Assembly: GCA_965277435.1 (NCBI GenBank)
Contig: OZ255821.1
Span: forward strand, 3,348,001 to 3,412,000
Direction: 5' to 3'
DNA from: Bog-105 sp965277435
GTDB lineage: Bacteria; Acidobacteriota; Terriglobia; Bryobacterales; Bryobacteraceae
DNA length: 64,000 nucleotides
Shown: piece by piece, positions 44,139-53,420 of the stretch
How the letters are laid out: every line of letters starts with the position of its first letter
Numbering within the stretch: position 1 is the first letter of the stretch
The notes under the pieces: generated by a model
What the model was told of the DNA's origin: nothing
Seen by the model: only the letters and a program-made list of their open reading frames with translations
Database searches by the model: none
Program-made: the position numbers and the translations under genes

Positions 44139-45461
44139 ATGGATACATTGCGCGATTTGCCGTCGGTCGATCAGGTACTTCGCAATATCGGCGGCATCGA
44201 TGGCCTGCCGCATGAAATCGTGCGCAACGAAATTCGCGCCGTTTTAGCGGAGCAGCGCCAAGCCATCCAGCAGGGCGCTCGCCTGGATGGAAGGTCCATC
44301 GAAGAAGTCGTCGCAGGCCGCCTTCGTGAGCTCTTCAATCATTCGCTGCGCCGCGTGATCAACGCTACTGGCGTGATTCTTCACACGAATCTAGGTCGTG
44401 CGCCTTTAGGTGCTTTCAATCCGGTTGCAGGCTACTCGAATCTGGAATACGATCTTGAAACGGGCAAACGGGGCAAACGCGATGATCTAATCGCTCCTTT
44501 ATTAGAACGGCTGCTGGGCCGCCCTGCTATTGCTGTCAACAACAACGCGGCCGCTGTCTATCTTGTGCTAAACGAGTTGGCTGCCGGAGACGAAGTAATC
44601 GTATCGCGCGGGGAGCTCATTGAAATTGGCGATGGATTTCGCATTCCCGATATCATGCAGCGCGCTGGAGTTCATTTACGCGAAGTGGGTACGACGAACC
44701 GAACGCGCGTGGAGGATTATGAGCGCGCGATTTCGGATCGAACGCGCCTGATCCTGCGCGTGCATCCGTCAAACTTCCACGTCACCGGCTTTGCGGCCCG
44801 GCCTTCTCTTGATGATCTGGTCGCACTCGCAAAGCAAAGCAGCATTCCGCTCTATGAGGATTTAGGGAGCGGCTGCCTGGTCGATTTGCGTGCGCAAAAC
44901 ATCGCCGAACCTCTGGTGCGGGACAGCCTCAAGGCCGGAGTGAATGTCGTCTCGTTCAGCTGCGACAAATTGATGGGCGGTCCACAGGCGGGCATCATTG
45001 CGGGCGATCCCGATCTTGTGCGCCGCATTCGCAACAACCCGATGTATCGCGCCTTTCGCGTCGACAAACTTATTATTCAGGCCTTGCAGACGACGCTGCA
45101 ACACACGCTGCACCAGGAGTGGGGACAAATTCCGGCGCTGCGCATGATCTTTACGCCGCTAACGGAAATCCGTGCGCGCGCCGAGCGGGTAGCGGCTCAG
45201 CTTTCCGGATCTGTGTGGAAAATTGGGGAAGCGGTCTCGGTAATTGGAGGCGGTTCAACACCCGACGCTACTCTGCCCACCTGGGTATTGGAAGGCGCTG
45301 TATCACATGCCAACGCATTTGCTGCGCGACTGCGCTGCCGGCCAATTCCGGTGATCGTTCGGATTGAGCAGGACAAGATTATTGTTGATTTTCGAACTGT
45401 TTCTGGAGACGAAGAAGCGTTGCTGGCCGAAGCAATTCGCGAGAGTTGCTCACGCCCTTAA
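44139..45461 (+). CDS. selA: L-seryl-tRNA(Sec) selenium transferase SelA
   Basis: The 440-residue PLP enzyme shows LRDLPSVDQVLRNI, VINATGVILHTNLGRAPL, AVNNNAAAVYLVLNEL and the PLP lysine in SFSCDKLMGGPQAGII, all typical of bacterial SelA. It converts seryl-tRNA(Sec) to selenocysteinyl-tRNA(Sec). ATG 44139 follows the uvrA stop by 5 bases with no clear ribosome site, so translational coupling is likely. No selB, selD or tRNA-Sec is in the window. It converges with pyrC, overlapping by 4 bases. Confidence 0.94.
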   Translation: MDTLRDLPSVDQVLRNIGGIDGLPHEIVRNEIRAVLAEQRQAIQQGARLDGRSIEEVVAGRLRELFNHSLRRVINATGVILHTNLGRAPLGAFNPVAGYSNLEYDLETGKRGKRDDLIAPLLERLLGRPAIAVNNNAAAVYLVLNELAAGDEVIVSRGELIEIGDGFRIPDIMQRAGVHLREVGTTNRTRVEDYERAISDRTRLILRVHPSNFHVTGFAARPSLDDLVALAKQSSIPLYEDLGSGCLVDLRAQNIAEPLVRDSLKAGVNVVSFSCDKLMGGPQAGIIAGDPDLVRRIRNNPMYRAFRVDKLIIQALQTTLQHTLHQEWGQIPALRMIFTPLTEIRARAERVAAQLSGSVWKIGEAVSVIGGGSTPDATLPTWVLEGAVSHANAFAARLRCRPIPVIVRIEQDKIIVDFRTVSGDEEALLAEAIRESCSRP

Positions 45462-46738
45462 TCACAGCGCCAGACAACCTCTCCTCCAACGATCGTCGCC
45501 ACCTGACCGCCTCGGAATTTGCGCCCGCTAAACGGCGTGTTATTGCTCTTTGAAGGCGACCGCTTCACGTCGTAAGTCCACTCATGGTCGAGCCCGAATA
45601 TAGTGACATCTGCGGGAGAGCCCGGCCGCAGTGTTCCCAGTTTGGGTAATACAATTTGCGCGGGCCCTCGAGTGAAGAGATACACAAATCGTTTCAAATC
45701 AACTTTGCCGGTATGGAGCAACTGTTCGAGCGCCAGGCCGATGGCTGTTTCCAGTCCAATGATGCCAAAGGGACACCGTTCAAACTCCTGCATCTTCTCG
45801 GCTCCCGCGTGAGGCGCATGATCGGTCGCGATCGCATCGATTGTGCCATCAGCTAAGCCTTGCGCGACCGCCTTTACGTCAAGCGACTCACGCAGCGGCG
45901 GCTTCATCTTGTAGCGGCTGTCATAAGGATTCATGTCGGTATCGGCCAGCACGAAGTGATGGGGAGTCGCTTCCGAGGTAACGGGCAGTCCGCGACGTTT
46001 GGCTTCGGTCACGAGCGCCAAAGAATTTGCCGACGAGATATGCGCAACGTGATAGCGCACCCCGGTTACTTCGGCGAGAATGATGTCTCGCGCGACCATC
46101 ACGTCTTCCGAGCAGCGTGGAATTCCGCGCAGGCCGAGGCGGGTCGATTCTACGCCTTCATGCATATCGCCACCCGCACTCAGGTGCAAATCCTCGCAAT
46201 GTTCAATCAGCGGGAGGTCGAGCGAACCGGCAAACTCCATGGCGCGCCGTACAACTCGTGCGTTCATGACCGGCTTACCGTCATCTGAAATGGCGACGAT
46301 CCCGGCCTGTTTCATGGAGGCGAGCGCCGCCAGTTCTTCTCCGGCGCTGTTTTTGGTAATCGCGCCGATGGGAAACACATTTACCTTAGCGAAGCGCCGG
46401 GCGCGGTCCACGATGTAGCTCGTGACGGTTGCGTTGTCGTTCACCGGCTGCGTATTGGGCATGCAGCAGATGGAGGTGAAGCCACCGGCGGCGGCGGCTC
46501 GGGAGCCAGTCTCGATTGTTTCGGCGTACTCGAATCCGGGCTCGCGCAAATGCACGTGCATATCGATGAAGCCGGGCGCGACAATCAGGCCGGAAGCATC
46601 GAATACTTCACAGCCAGTAGAGTCAATCTCTCCGGCAATTTCCCGTATTACACCGTCTTCTATCGCCACGTCGCCCACACGATCAATCTGCTGAGCAGGA
46701 TCGACCACATGGCCGTTCTTAATGACTAACCTGCTCAT
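45458..46738 (-). CDS. pyrC: Dihydroorotase PyrC
   Basis: The 426-residue amidohydrolase has IDMHVHLREPGFEYAET (metal-binding HxH), MPNTQPVNDN, IEHCEDLHLS, VAHISSANSL, SEATPHHFVLADTD and the catalytic Asp in DAIATDHAPHAG. It closes the dihydroorotate ring in pyrimidine synthesis. ATG 46738 overlaps the pyrB stop (ATGA) and starts the family N-terminus; a longer frame through pyrB is ignored. Third gene of pyrR-pyrB-pyrC. Confidence 0.96.
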   Translation of the reverse strand: MSRLVIKNGHVVDPAQQIDRVGDVAIEDGVIREIAGEIDSTGCEVFDASGLIVAPGFIDMHVHLREPGFEYAETIETGSRAAAAGGFTSICCMPNTQPVNDNATVTSYIVDRARRFAKVNVFPIGAITKNSAGEELAALASMKQAGIVAISDDGKPVMNARVVRRAMEFAGSLDLPLIEHCEDLHLSAGGDMHEGVESTRLGLRGIPRCSEDVMVARDIILAEVTGVRYHVAHISSANSLALVTEAKRRGLPVTSEATPHHFVLADTDMNPYDSRYKMKPPLRESLDVKAVAQGLADGTIDAIATDHAPHAGAEKMQEFERCPFGIIGLETAIGLALEQLLHTGKVDLKRFVYLFTRGPAQIVLPKLGTLRPGSPADVTIFGLDHEWTYDVKRSPSKSNNTPFSGRKFRGGQVATIVGGEVVWRCD

Positions 46739-47649
46739 GCCGCGAGCACTCTTTCGAGGACAGCCATACGCACGGCGATGCCATTCTCGACTTGGTTGAG
46801 AATGGCAGAGCGCTGGCCATCGGCCACTTCGGACGAAATCTCGCGGCCGCGGTTGATAGGCCCCGGATGAAGCACGATGGCATCCGGTTTGGCCATTTCC
46901 AGATGCTCGGGCCGCAACCCATAGAACTGAAAATACTCGTTCGCCGACAACGGCGCTTCGTGCTGCCGTTCCAGTTGAACGCGCAGCATCATAATGACGT
47001 CCACTCCGCGAATCGCCTGCTCCATATCGGTAGTCAGCTCGATGCCGGACGCGACTTTTGCCATCTCGCGCGGCAGCAGCGAAGGCGGCCCGCACAGAAC
47101 CACCTGCACGTCGAATTTCGACAAGAGAAAGATGTTCGAGCGTGCGACCCGGCTATGCGCAATATCGCCTATGATGGCTACGCGCAGGCCTTCAAGCGTT
47201 CCGCGACGGTCTAGAATCGTGCGCGCATCCAGCAGCGCCTGGGTGGGATGTTCATGGGTTCCGTCGCCGGCGTTGACAAACGGAATGGGTAGATAACGTG
47301 ACAGGAAATGCGGAGCACCGGAAGCGGTATGGCGCATGACAATCGCATCGGGCCTCATCGCCCCGAGGGTATTTAAAGTATCGACCAGCGATTCACCCTT
47401 GGTAGTGCTCGATGCCGAGGCGGTTATCGAGATAATATCCGCGCCCAGCCGTTTAGCGGCAATCTCAAAGCTCGTTCGCGTGCGGGTAGAGGCCTCAAAG
47501 AACAGATTGACGATGCTGCGATTGCGCAGAATGTCGAAGCGCTGAAAGGTCTGCCCGGCGGGTGGCTGGAAGTCTTTTGACCGGACAAGAATTTGTTCGA
47601 TAGTCTCGCGTTCGAGCGATTCGATATCGAGTAGTCCCCGGTGGGCCAT
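46735..47649 (-). CDS. pyrB: Aspartate carbamoyltransferase catalytic chain PyrB
   Basis: The 304-residue protein has the carbamoyl-phosphate motif FFEASTRTRTSFEIAAKRLG, the HPTQALLDARTI block and VIMMLRVQLERQ. It condenses carbamoyl phosphate with aspartate. It starts 1 base after the pyrR stop and overlaps pyrC by 4, so the three are one operon. No pyrI regulatory chain is seen. Confidence 0.97.
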   Translation of the reverse strand: MAHRGLLDIESLERETIEQILVRSKDFQPPAGQTFQRFDILRNRSIVNLFFEASTRTRTSFEIAAKRLGADIISITASASSTTKGESLVDTLNTLGAMRPDAIVMRHTASGAPHFLSRYLPIPFVNAGDGTHEHPTQALLDARTILDRRGTLEGLRVAIIGDIAHSRVARSNIFLLSKFDVQVVLCGPPSLLPREMAKVASGIELTTDMEQAIRGVDVIMMLRVQLERQHEAPLSANEYFQFYGLRPEHLEMAKPDAIVLHPGPINRGREISSEVADGQRSAILNQVENGIAVRMAVLERVLAA

Positions 47650-47650
47650 G

Positions 47651-48226
47651 CTAACGGGCGGTCACTTCTCCGGAAGCCTCGATGCGTTCGACCAGCAGCA
47701 CTTTTTCCTGTGCGTCCACTTCCTGAAACTTGACCTCGATGATTTCCTGGCTGCTGGTTTGCACCATGCGTCCGACATAGCGCGCCTCGATCGGCAGTTC
47801 ACGATGTCCGCGGTCAATCAGGACAAGCAATTGGACACGCGCCGGGCGTCCATGGTCGAAAAGCGCATCGAGCGCGGAACGAACCGTGCGCCCGGTATAC
47901 AACACATCGTCCATTAGGACGACGTCCTTGCCTATAATCGAAAAATCGATTTGGTCGGCGTGTACCACCGGCCGCTCACCTACAGTCGAAAGATCGTCAC
48001 GGTAAAGATTGATATCGAGAATTCCTACCGGAATTTCGAGTCCCTCCAGGCTCTTGATCTTCGCGGCAATGCGTTGCGCCAAGGGTACGCCACGCCGCTT
48101 GACACCGACAAACGCCAGCTGTCTGAGATCGCCGGTTTTTTCGAGAACTTCATGGGCCAGCCGCACGAGCGTGCGATCGATCTCGGAAGCGCTCATCAGC
48201 TGTTTCTTTTCGCGAACGGTTGACAT
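47651..48226 (-). CDS. pyrR: PyrR, pyr operon regulator/uracil phosphoribosyltransferase
   Basis: The 191-residue PRTase-fold protein has AFVGVKRRGVPLAQRIAAKI, the PRPP loop VVLMDDVLYTGRTVRSALDA and VLIDRGHRELPIEARYVG, the PyrR pattern. In Firmicutes PyrR attenuates pyr transcription by binding leader RNA. Its place at the head of pyrB-pyrC suggests a similar role, but I see no convincing PyrR-binding hairpin in the 56-base gap upstream. Confidence 0.95.
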   Translation of the reverse strand: MSTVREKKQLMSASEIDRTLVRLAHEVLEKTGDLRQLAFVGVKRRGVPLAQRIAAKIKSLEGLEIPVGILDINLYRDDLSTVGERPVVHADQIDFSIIGKDVVLMDDVLYTGRTVRSALDALFDHGRPARVQLLVLIDRGHRELPIEARYVGRMVQTSSQEIIEVKFQEVDAQEKVLLVERIEASGEVTAR

Positions 48227-48282
48227 GAAGGCTTCAGTAATATGCTGTCACGCAGGTTAGCATGCAGCCTCGCGACGCCGGC

Positions 48283-48621
48283 TCAGGATTTCAGCCGCCC
48301 GCGAATGCGTTTAGCGAGCTTTTCGATTTCTTCCGTTTTTTTCACAGAGTCGAGCGATACAACGTAGGATCCCGCGCCCTTCAATGCATTGTGCAGATCC
48401 TGCGCATCGGAAAGTAACTGCTCGGCATCTTTGAGCGCCTGCTCGTGCTGCTCTTTGGCAATCGCATTCTTCTGTGACTTACCGTCTGGCATGCGCGGTT
48501 CTTCGTTGGCGTCCGGAAATTTCGGCTTCCTGTTCTCAGGAAGCTGGTCATCCTGTCTGCTGCCTGCAAAGGCCAGAATGGAACTGAATAGAGCCGCGAT
48601 CAAACCCCGTCTTGAACTCAT
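48283..48621 (-). CDS. Small exported protein, unknown
   Basis: The 112-residue protein has a short signal-like start (SSRRGLIAALFSSILAFAG) with a twin-arginine-like SRR, then a charged region with DANEEPRMPDG, an amphipathic helix (KEQHEQALKDAEQLLSDAQD) and a conserved-looking VVSLDSVKKTEEIEKLAKRI. The second Met (48621) gives the better signal. It lies 57 bases upstream of pyrR on the same strand and is divergent from hom. Confidence 0.55.
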   Translation of the reverse strand: MSSRRGLIAALFSSILAFAGSRQDDQLPENRKPKFPDANEEPRMPDGKSQKNAIAKEQHEQALKDAEQLLSDAQDLHNALKGAGSYVVSLDSVKKTEEIEKLAKRIRGRLKS

Positions 48622-48670
48622 CTGGTTGATATCATAAGCCACTTATGACGATGCTGAAGGGGCTCATTCG

Positions 48671-49972
48671 ATGGAAGTTGGTGTAGGACTCATCGGACTG
48701 GGCAACGTGGGACTGGGCGCACTCGATATCCTGACGGAAAACGCAAAATCAATTCAAGAAAAACTGGGATTTCCGCTGCGGGTACGCGCTGTTTGCAGCC
48801 GTCACATTCAGAGCAAGAAGCTTCCCATATTTGATAGCAACGTGCTACAAAGCTCCGACTGGAAAGAAGTTGTAGCTCATCCGGAAATCGACATCGTGGT
48901 GGAAGTGGTGGGGGGAACCGGAACCGCCGGTCAAATCATTGAAGGAGCGCTTCGCCATCGCAAGTCCGTGGTGACGGCGAATAAAGAACTGATGGCATTG
49001 CGCGGCGCGGATTTATGGAGTCTGGCCTATCAACATGGGGTGAATCTTGCTATGGAAGCAAGCGTGGCAGGCGGCATTCCGATCCACACCGTTTTGCGCG
49101 AGGGCATCGCGGGCGATCGCGTTGTCGAACTTTACGGCATCCTGAATGGCACCAGCAACTTTATTCTGACCGAAATCGAGCGCAGTCAAGCCAATTTTCA
49201 ATCCGTACTCGCCGAAGCGCAACAGCTGGGCTACGCGGAGGCCGATCCCTCGGCCGATATTGACGGGCTCGATGCGGCTTCGAAGCTGACGATACTCGCG
49301 GCGCTGGCTTTTGGTGAAAAATTAACACCGGCCGATATTTACACCGAAGGCATCCGGCGCATCATGCCGGTCGACTTTGAATACGCCCAGCAGTTGAAAC
49401 ATACAATTCGCTTGTTGTGCCTAGCACGTCAGAGTGAACGTGGTCTATTGCTTTCGGTGCGTCCCAGTCTGATTCCGCAGTCCGCCATTCTGGCGCAAGT
49501 GCAAGGTGCCTACAACGCCATCTGGATTCGCGGCTGCTTTGGCGAGGACACTTTCTATTATGGCCGCGGCGCGGGTTCGAGACCGACTGGCGTGGCGGTA
49601 GTAAGCGACCTCATGCGAGTGGCGCGCGAGATTCGATTTGGGAGCCCCGATCGCGTGAGTCCGTTTGCTCACGAGAGGTTGGGCCAATACAAACCGATTG
49701 CAGTAGCTACCCAGGAGTCTCCCTACTATCTGCGATTCCGCGTCGAAGACAAAGCCGGGATCATTGCCGCGCTGGCGACCATCCTGGCCAAACATCACAT
49801 TGGAATTGACGCGGTGCTGCAACTGCCGCGCGAAGATTGGCGCGACCTGCCGTTTGTCATCACCACCGAGAGCGCACGCGAACAATCCATTCGCGACGCG
49901 CTGGTCGATATCCGCGCGGCCGATTTTCTGGTGGAGCCGCCCTTCGCCATGCCTATGGAACGCGGCTTCTAA
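48671..49972 (+). CDS. hom: Homoserine dehydrogenase
   Basis: The 433-residue protein has an NAD(P)-binding start (VGLIGLGNVGLGALDIL), VVEVVGGTGTAGQIIEGALR, VVTANKELMAL, the catalytic YGILNGTSNFILTEIE and YAEADPSADIDGLDAASKL, and a C-terminal ACT domain (YYLRFRVEDKAGIIAALATI), which in the family allows threonine feedback. It reduces aspartate semialdehyde to homoserine. The ATG has no strong ribosome site, but the N-terminus is canonical. Confidence 0.96.
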   Translation: MEVGVGLIGLGNVGLGALDILTENAKSIQEKLGFPLRVRAVCSRHIQSKKLPIFDSNVLQSSDWKEVVAHPEIDIVVEVVGGTGTAGQIIEGALRHRKSVVTANKELMALRGADLWSLAYQHGVNLAMEASVAGGIPIHTVLREGIAGDRVVELYGILNGTSNFILTEIERSQANFQSVLAEAQQLGYAEADPSADIDGLDAASKLTILAALAFGEKLTPADIYTEGIRRIMPVDFEYAQQLKHTIRLLCLARQSERGLLLSVRPSLIPQSAILAQVQGAYNAIWIRGCFGEDTFYYGRGAGSRPTGVAVVSDLMRVAREIRFGSPDRVSPFAHERLGQYKPIAVATQESPYYLRFRVEDKAGIIAALATILAKHHIGIDAVLQLPREDWRDLPFVITTESAREQSIRDALVDIRAADFLVEPPFAMPMERGF

Positions 49973-50028
49973 GAGTCGAGGCGAATACCCGCTCACATGT
50001 TACGATTTTGAAGTACCCGCGACCGCCA

Positions 50029-50121
<93 letters not shown>

Positions 50122-50162
50122 GATCTATTTTCGTTACATCTAATGCCTCGAGCGATCTGGTA

Positions 50163-50729
50163 TTGAAGCAGCAGATTCCAACCTTTACTACTGAACGTTT
50201 ACGGCTCCGTAGTCTCCGGCCGGGCGACGAGGAGTTCCTGGCGCGTCTTAGCACTGACCCTCTTGTGATGCAGTATATTCATGCGGGCGCCTTGACACCT
50301 GATCGCGCGCGTCGTGAGGCAGATATCGAGGTAGAACTCGCCGGATATCGACGGCATTTCGGCCGCTGGCTCATGGAGATGCCGGCGAGTGCTGTCCGGA
50401 TCGGATGGATTCAGCTTGTGAAATTTCGCGGGCCCAAGTTTGACGAGAGCCGGAGCGATGATCTGCAGATTGACTATGAGCTGGATCCAGCATTTTGGGG
50501 CCACGGATATATGACAGAAGCAGCTCGAGCCGTGCTCGCTTACGCGTTTGGCAGGATGGAACTGGATCGGGTCCTCATCTACACGCGCCTGGAGAATGAG
50601 CGGTCGGTGCGGCTGATCGAACGCTTGGGATTCGGGCAGGTAAGCACCTGCCTGGATGAGTTTGGAAACACCTGCCCGCTGTACGTACTAAATGCAGAAC
50701 AGGTTACCGGAGCTGCGATGCACCACTAA
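50163..50729 (+). CDS. GNAT-family N-acetyltransferase (RimJ-like)
   Basis: The protein has ERLRLRSLRPGDEEFLARLS, IDYELDPAFWGHGYMTEAAR (acetyl-CoA loop) and VLIYTRLENERSVRLIERLG, the pattern of the Acetyltransf_3 group. The open frame extends back into the tRNA gene, which cannot be coding; the first plausible start after it is TTG 50163, giving about 188 residues. Substrate unknown. It lies 41 bases downstream of the tRNA and is convergent with the HepT remnant. Confidence 0.75.
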   Translation: MKQQIPTFTTERLRLRSLRPGDEEFLARLSTDPLVMQYIHAGALTPDRARREADIEVELAGYRRHFGRWLMEMPASAVRIGWIQLVKFRGPKFDESRSDDLQIDYELDPAFWGHGYMTEAARAVLAYAFGRMELDRVLIYTRLENERSVRLIERLGFGQVSTCLDEFGNTCPLYVLNAEQVTGAAMHH

Positions 50730-50749
50730 GGTCCTTTGAGGCTTCACTT

Positions 50750-51111
50750 TCAACCGAATTCCCGGTTTGATGCGTTCAATGCAGCGAAGACTGAAGTCTT
50801 GAGCGACGGAAGATCATCAACAACCGTTTGCCAGACAAGGCTCAGATCAACCCTGTCATATTCGTGCCGAAGCCAATTTCCCATGCCGCGAATATTACGC
50901 CAAGGCTGTTCCGGGCAAAGGGCTGTCGCTTCCTGCCGCAGCCTGACTGCGGCTTCCGCAATTATCAGGAGCTTTCGTCGACCGCCGCTACAGCCATTAC
51001 ATTTGCGCGGAACGCTTCGAGGTCCATTCCAGCTGTGAATTCCTCGATCGTGGCAATGGCATCCAGGATGTCCTGGAGCTGTGATTGTGGATCGCTTATT
51101 CTAAAAGACAA
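50750..51111 (-). pseudogene. HepT-like (DUF86) HEPN toxin, frameshifted
   Basis: From TTG 51111, overlapping the end of the nucleotidyltransferase gene, the frame reads LSFRISDPQSQLQDILDAIA and MDLEAFRANVMAVAAV. One base is then missing at about 50978-50981 and the family sequence continues in another frame: KLLIIAEAAVRLRQEATAL, RNIRGMGNWLRHEYDRVD, then a C-terminal helix to TGA at 50750. R-x4-H-x-Y (RHEY context) is the HepT ribonuclease motif. As sequenced, the motif is out of frame and the toxin is dead. Confidence 0.8.
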
Positions 51112-51397
51112 GAACAGCCTCGCGCGTTGCGCGTTGCAGCACGTCCGGCTTCAGCATCTCCCGTTGCAAAAGATCGGCTTTCACGCCGAGGATGTCCGTT
51201 ATTTTGTTCTCAATGCCGATTGCTCCCAGTAAAGAGAGTCTCTTTGCTCTGTCGAAGTCGGCCATTAGGTCGACGTCGGATTCATCATCCGAGTCGCCAC
51301 GGGCCAATGAGCCGAAAAGAGAAAGGCTCTTTATACCGGCAGCTCGCAGCTCCAGCTCATGCTCGCGCAACTTTGAAATAACGTGGTCCCTCTGCAT
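51101..51397 (-). CDS. Minimal nucleotidyltransferase (MntA-like antitoxin)
   Basis: The 98-residue protein has the nucleotidyltransferase motif SLFGSLARGDSDDESDVDLM, with GS and the DxD pair. MntA-type proteins AMPylate and silence the HepT toxin encoded beside them. ATG 51397 is chosen because GAGGAGG lies 5-6 bases before it. The reading frame is intact even though the toxin partner downstream is broken. Confidence 0.85.
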   Translation of the reverse strand: MQRDHVISKLREHELELRAAGIKSLSLFGSLARGDSDDESDVDLMADFDRAKRLSLLGAIGIENKITDILGVKADLLQREMLKPDVLQRATREAVLVF

Positions 51398-51475
51398 GGC
51401 ACGCCTCCTCTCTATTTTCTCGCATCTCCATGACTTTTGAGAACAGGCCTTTAAAACCTGTCGCGGCAATTTGAT

Positions 51476-51940
51476 TCAAAAGTAGAACTTCGCTCCCAAC
51501 TGGACCGTTCTGCCGATAGTGGCCCCTAAAGAGCGGCCGAAGTTCGCCGAGTAGTCGTTTCCGCTGGGTGAATTGAATTGGTTGTGGTTGAACAGATTGT
51601 AGGCCTCCAGTCGCAGTTCTATAAGGCGATTTTGTTCGCTCTTGCTCAAGAAGATTCTTTTCGAGAGGCTTAGATCGGTGTTGTTCAAACCGGGCCCACG
51701 AGAATTATCGCGTCCGACGTTACCCAGAGTGCCGATAGGCGAGAGCGCGTAGGAGTTGGGATTGTAGTAGTGACGTTAGCACCGGCGATGATAGCGCCAG
51801 AGGCGTCTGCGACGGTGCCGCGGATCTGGGCGGTCACTTCCTGGGGCGGGAAGCTGGAATGACAGACTGGCTGTGCACACGATGGCAAGCAGCAGTTGAT
51901 GGAAGCGAATAGCTGATCTGGTAAACGATGCGGTGCGCAT
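51476..51940 (-). pseudogene. TonB-dependent receptor remnant (ends only)
   Basis: ATG 51940 opens a signal-like segment (TASFTRSAIRFHQLLLAIVC). A shifted frame carries VTAQIRGTVADASGAIIAGA, the start of a CarboxypepD_reg domain. The sequence then jumps directly to barrel-end sequence in another frame: NSYALSPIGTLGNVGRDNSR, LNNTDLSLSKRIFLSKSEQ, ELRLEAYNLFNHNQFNSPSG and a final GAKFYF. Some 1000 residues between are missing. It is the debris of an Oar-like receptor. Confidence 0.75.
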
Positions 51941-52148
51941 GACCCCTCCTCATGACCAGAGAGATCATGATTGGGGACAGTAACACCGCTGATACTGCGA
52001 AGCAACTAATTATTGACGAGTTTCAGTACAAGGAAATTGGTAGGGCTCAATGAGCGGTAACACTGAAGATGGCACCGAATTTTGAGAGACGCCCCACCGG
52101 CTGGCCTCTTTGATATCCTCAGAAATTAGGATAAGTTGAGGTTTTTCG

Positions 52149-52892
52149 ATGTCCGGACATAGCAAATGGGCCACTATCAAGCACAAGAAAGCGGCCCTGG
52201 ATAGTAAGCGGGGGAAGGTCTTCACCCGGCTGATCAAGGAAATTCAAATTGCAGCGCGCGCGGGCGGAGATCCGGATGGAAATCCGCGTTTGCGGACCGC
52301 TGTGCTGGCGGCCAAAGCGGAGTCGATGCCGGCCGATAATATCAAGCGCGCGATCATGCGTGGTACCGGCGAACTCGAAGGCGGCCAGATCGACGAAATT
52401 CTGTTTGAAGGATACGGCCCGGGCGGCGCAGCGGTGCTGGTGAATACGGCGACCGACAATCGCAACCGCACGGTAAGCGAGATACGCCACATGTTCTCTA
52501 AAAACGGCGGGAACTTAGGCGAAGTCGGCAGCGTGGCCTGGATGTTTGAAAGAAAGAGCCAGATAATCGTCGATGCCGAGAACACATCGGAAGATCAACT
52601 GATGAGCGTGGTGCTCGATGCGGGCGCCGATGATATACGCGATCAGGATGGAGCATGGGAGATTCTTTCAGCGCCCGAGGCGCATGACGCGGTTTTGCAG
52701 GCGCTTGAGAAGGCCAAGATTTCGAACGAATCGGCTGAGATCGCGATGGTGCCAAAGAACACGGTGAAGCTGGATGGTAAGAATGCCAACGCCATGCTGC
52801 GGCTTTACGATCTGCTCGAGGAGCACGATGACGTGCAGAACGTGTACGGAAATTACGAAGTAGACGAAGCAGAAGTCGAAGCTCTCGCCTAG
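52149..52892 (+). CDS. YebC/PmpR-family protein
   Basis: The 247-residue protein begins SGHSKWATIKHKKAALDSKR and has the family blocks KEIQIAARAGGDPDGNPRL, NIKRAIMRGTGE, EGYGPGGAAVLVNTATDNRN and a C-terminal DLLEEHDDVQNVYGNYEVDE. YebC proteins are described as transcription regulators and more recently as factors easing ribosome stalling. It sits 30 bases upstream of ruvC, a conserved order. Confidence 0.95.
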   Translation: MSGHSKWATIKHKKAALDSKRGKVFTRLIKEIQIAARAGGDPDGNPRLRTAVLAAKAESMPADNIKRAIMRGTGELEGGQIDEILFEGYGPGGAAVLVNTATDNRNRTVSEIRHMFSKNGGNLGEVGSVAWMFERKSQIIVDAENTSEDQLMSVVLDAGADDIRDQDGAWEILSAPEAHDAVLQALEKAKISNESAEIAMVPKNTVKLDGKNANAMLRLYDLLEEHDDVQNVYGNYEVDEAEVEALA

Positions 52893-52922
52893 CTTAATTG
52901 CGAGCTTGGGCGTGACAGACAC

Positions 52923-53420
52923 ATGCGAATAGCCGGCATCGATTGCGGTACTGAAATTACCGGTTTCGGGATCATCGATACCGACGGGCGGTCTCATCGG
53001 TTCGTGACGGCCGGAGTCATTCGCACCAAGGCGTTCGATCCGCTGGAGCGGCGCTTAAAGTGGATCGCCGAGCAATTACGAACAACCATTCAGGACTTTT
53101 CACCGGAGATCGTAGCGGTGGAAGAAGTGTTCTATGCGGTGAATGCGAAATCGGCGCTCAAGCTGGCGCACGTGCGGGGTGCGGCTATGCTGGTGGCGGC
53201 CGAAGCGAACCTGAGCGTTTGTGAGTACTCGCCGCTCGATATCAAAATCAGCGTGGTCGGGTATGGCCGGGCAGAGAAGCAGCAGGTGCAGATGATGGTG
53301 CTGTCGCTACTCGGGATTAACCAGCAATTTGCCTCGTTCGATGCGACGGACGCGCTGGCGGTCGCCATTTGCCACGGCAATCGAATGAACTATCCGGTAG
53401 CGGCGGGAGGACGCCGTTGA
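52923..53420 (+). CDS. ruvC: Holliday-junction endonuclease RuvC
   Basis: The 165-residue protein has RIAGIDCGTEITGFGIID (first catalytic Asp), IVAVEEVFYAVNAKSALKLA (Glu), LDIKISVVGYGRAEKQQVQM and FDATDALAVAICHGN (the Asp pair). It resolves recombination junctions with RuvAB. The TGA overlaps the TTG start of the next gene. Confidence 0.96.
   Translation: MRIAGIDCGTEITGFGIIDTDGRSHRFVTAGVIRTKAFDPLERRLKWIAEQLRTTIQDFSPEIVAVEEVFYAVNAKSALKLAHVRGAAMLVAAEANLSVCEYSPLDIKISVVGYGRAEKQQVQMMVLSLLGINQQFASFDATDALAVAICHGNRMNYPVAAGGRR

Noticed and set aside
46739..47095. N-terminal extension of PyrC
   Set aside because: It overlaps pyrB out of frame; the conserved PyrC start is at the ATGA overlap at 46738.
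48227..48282. PyrR-binding attenuator before pyrR
   Set aside because: The gap is only 56 bases and I could not find the anti-antiterminator hairpin or a terminator.
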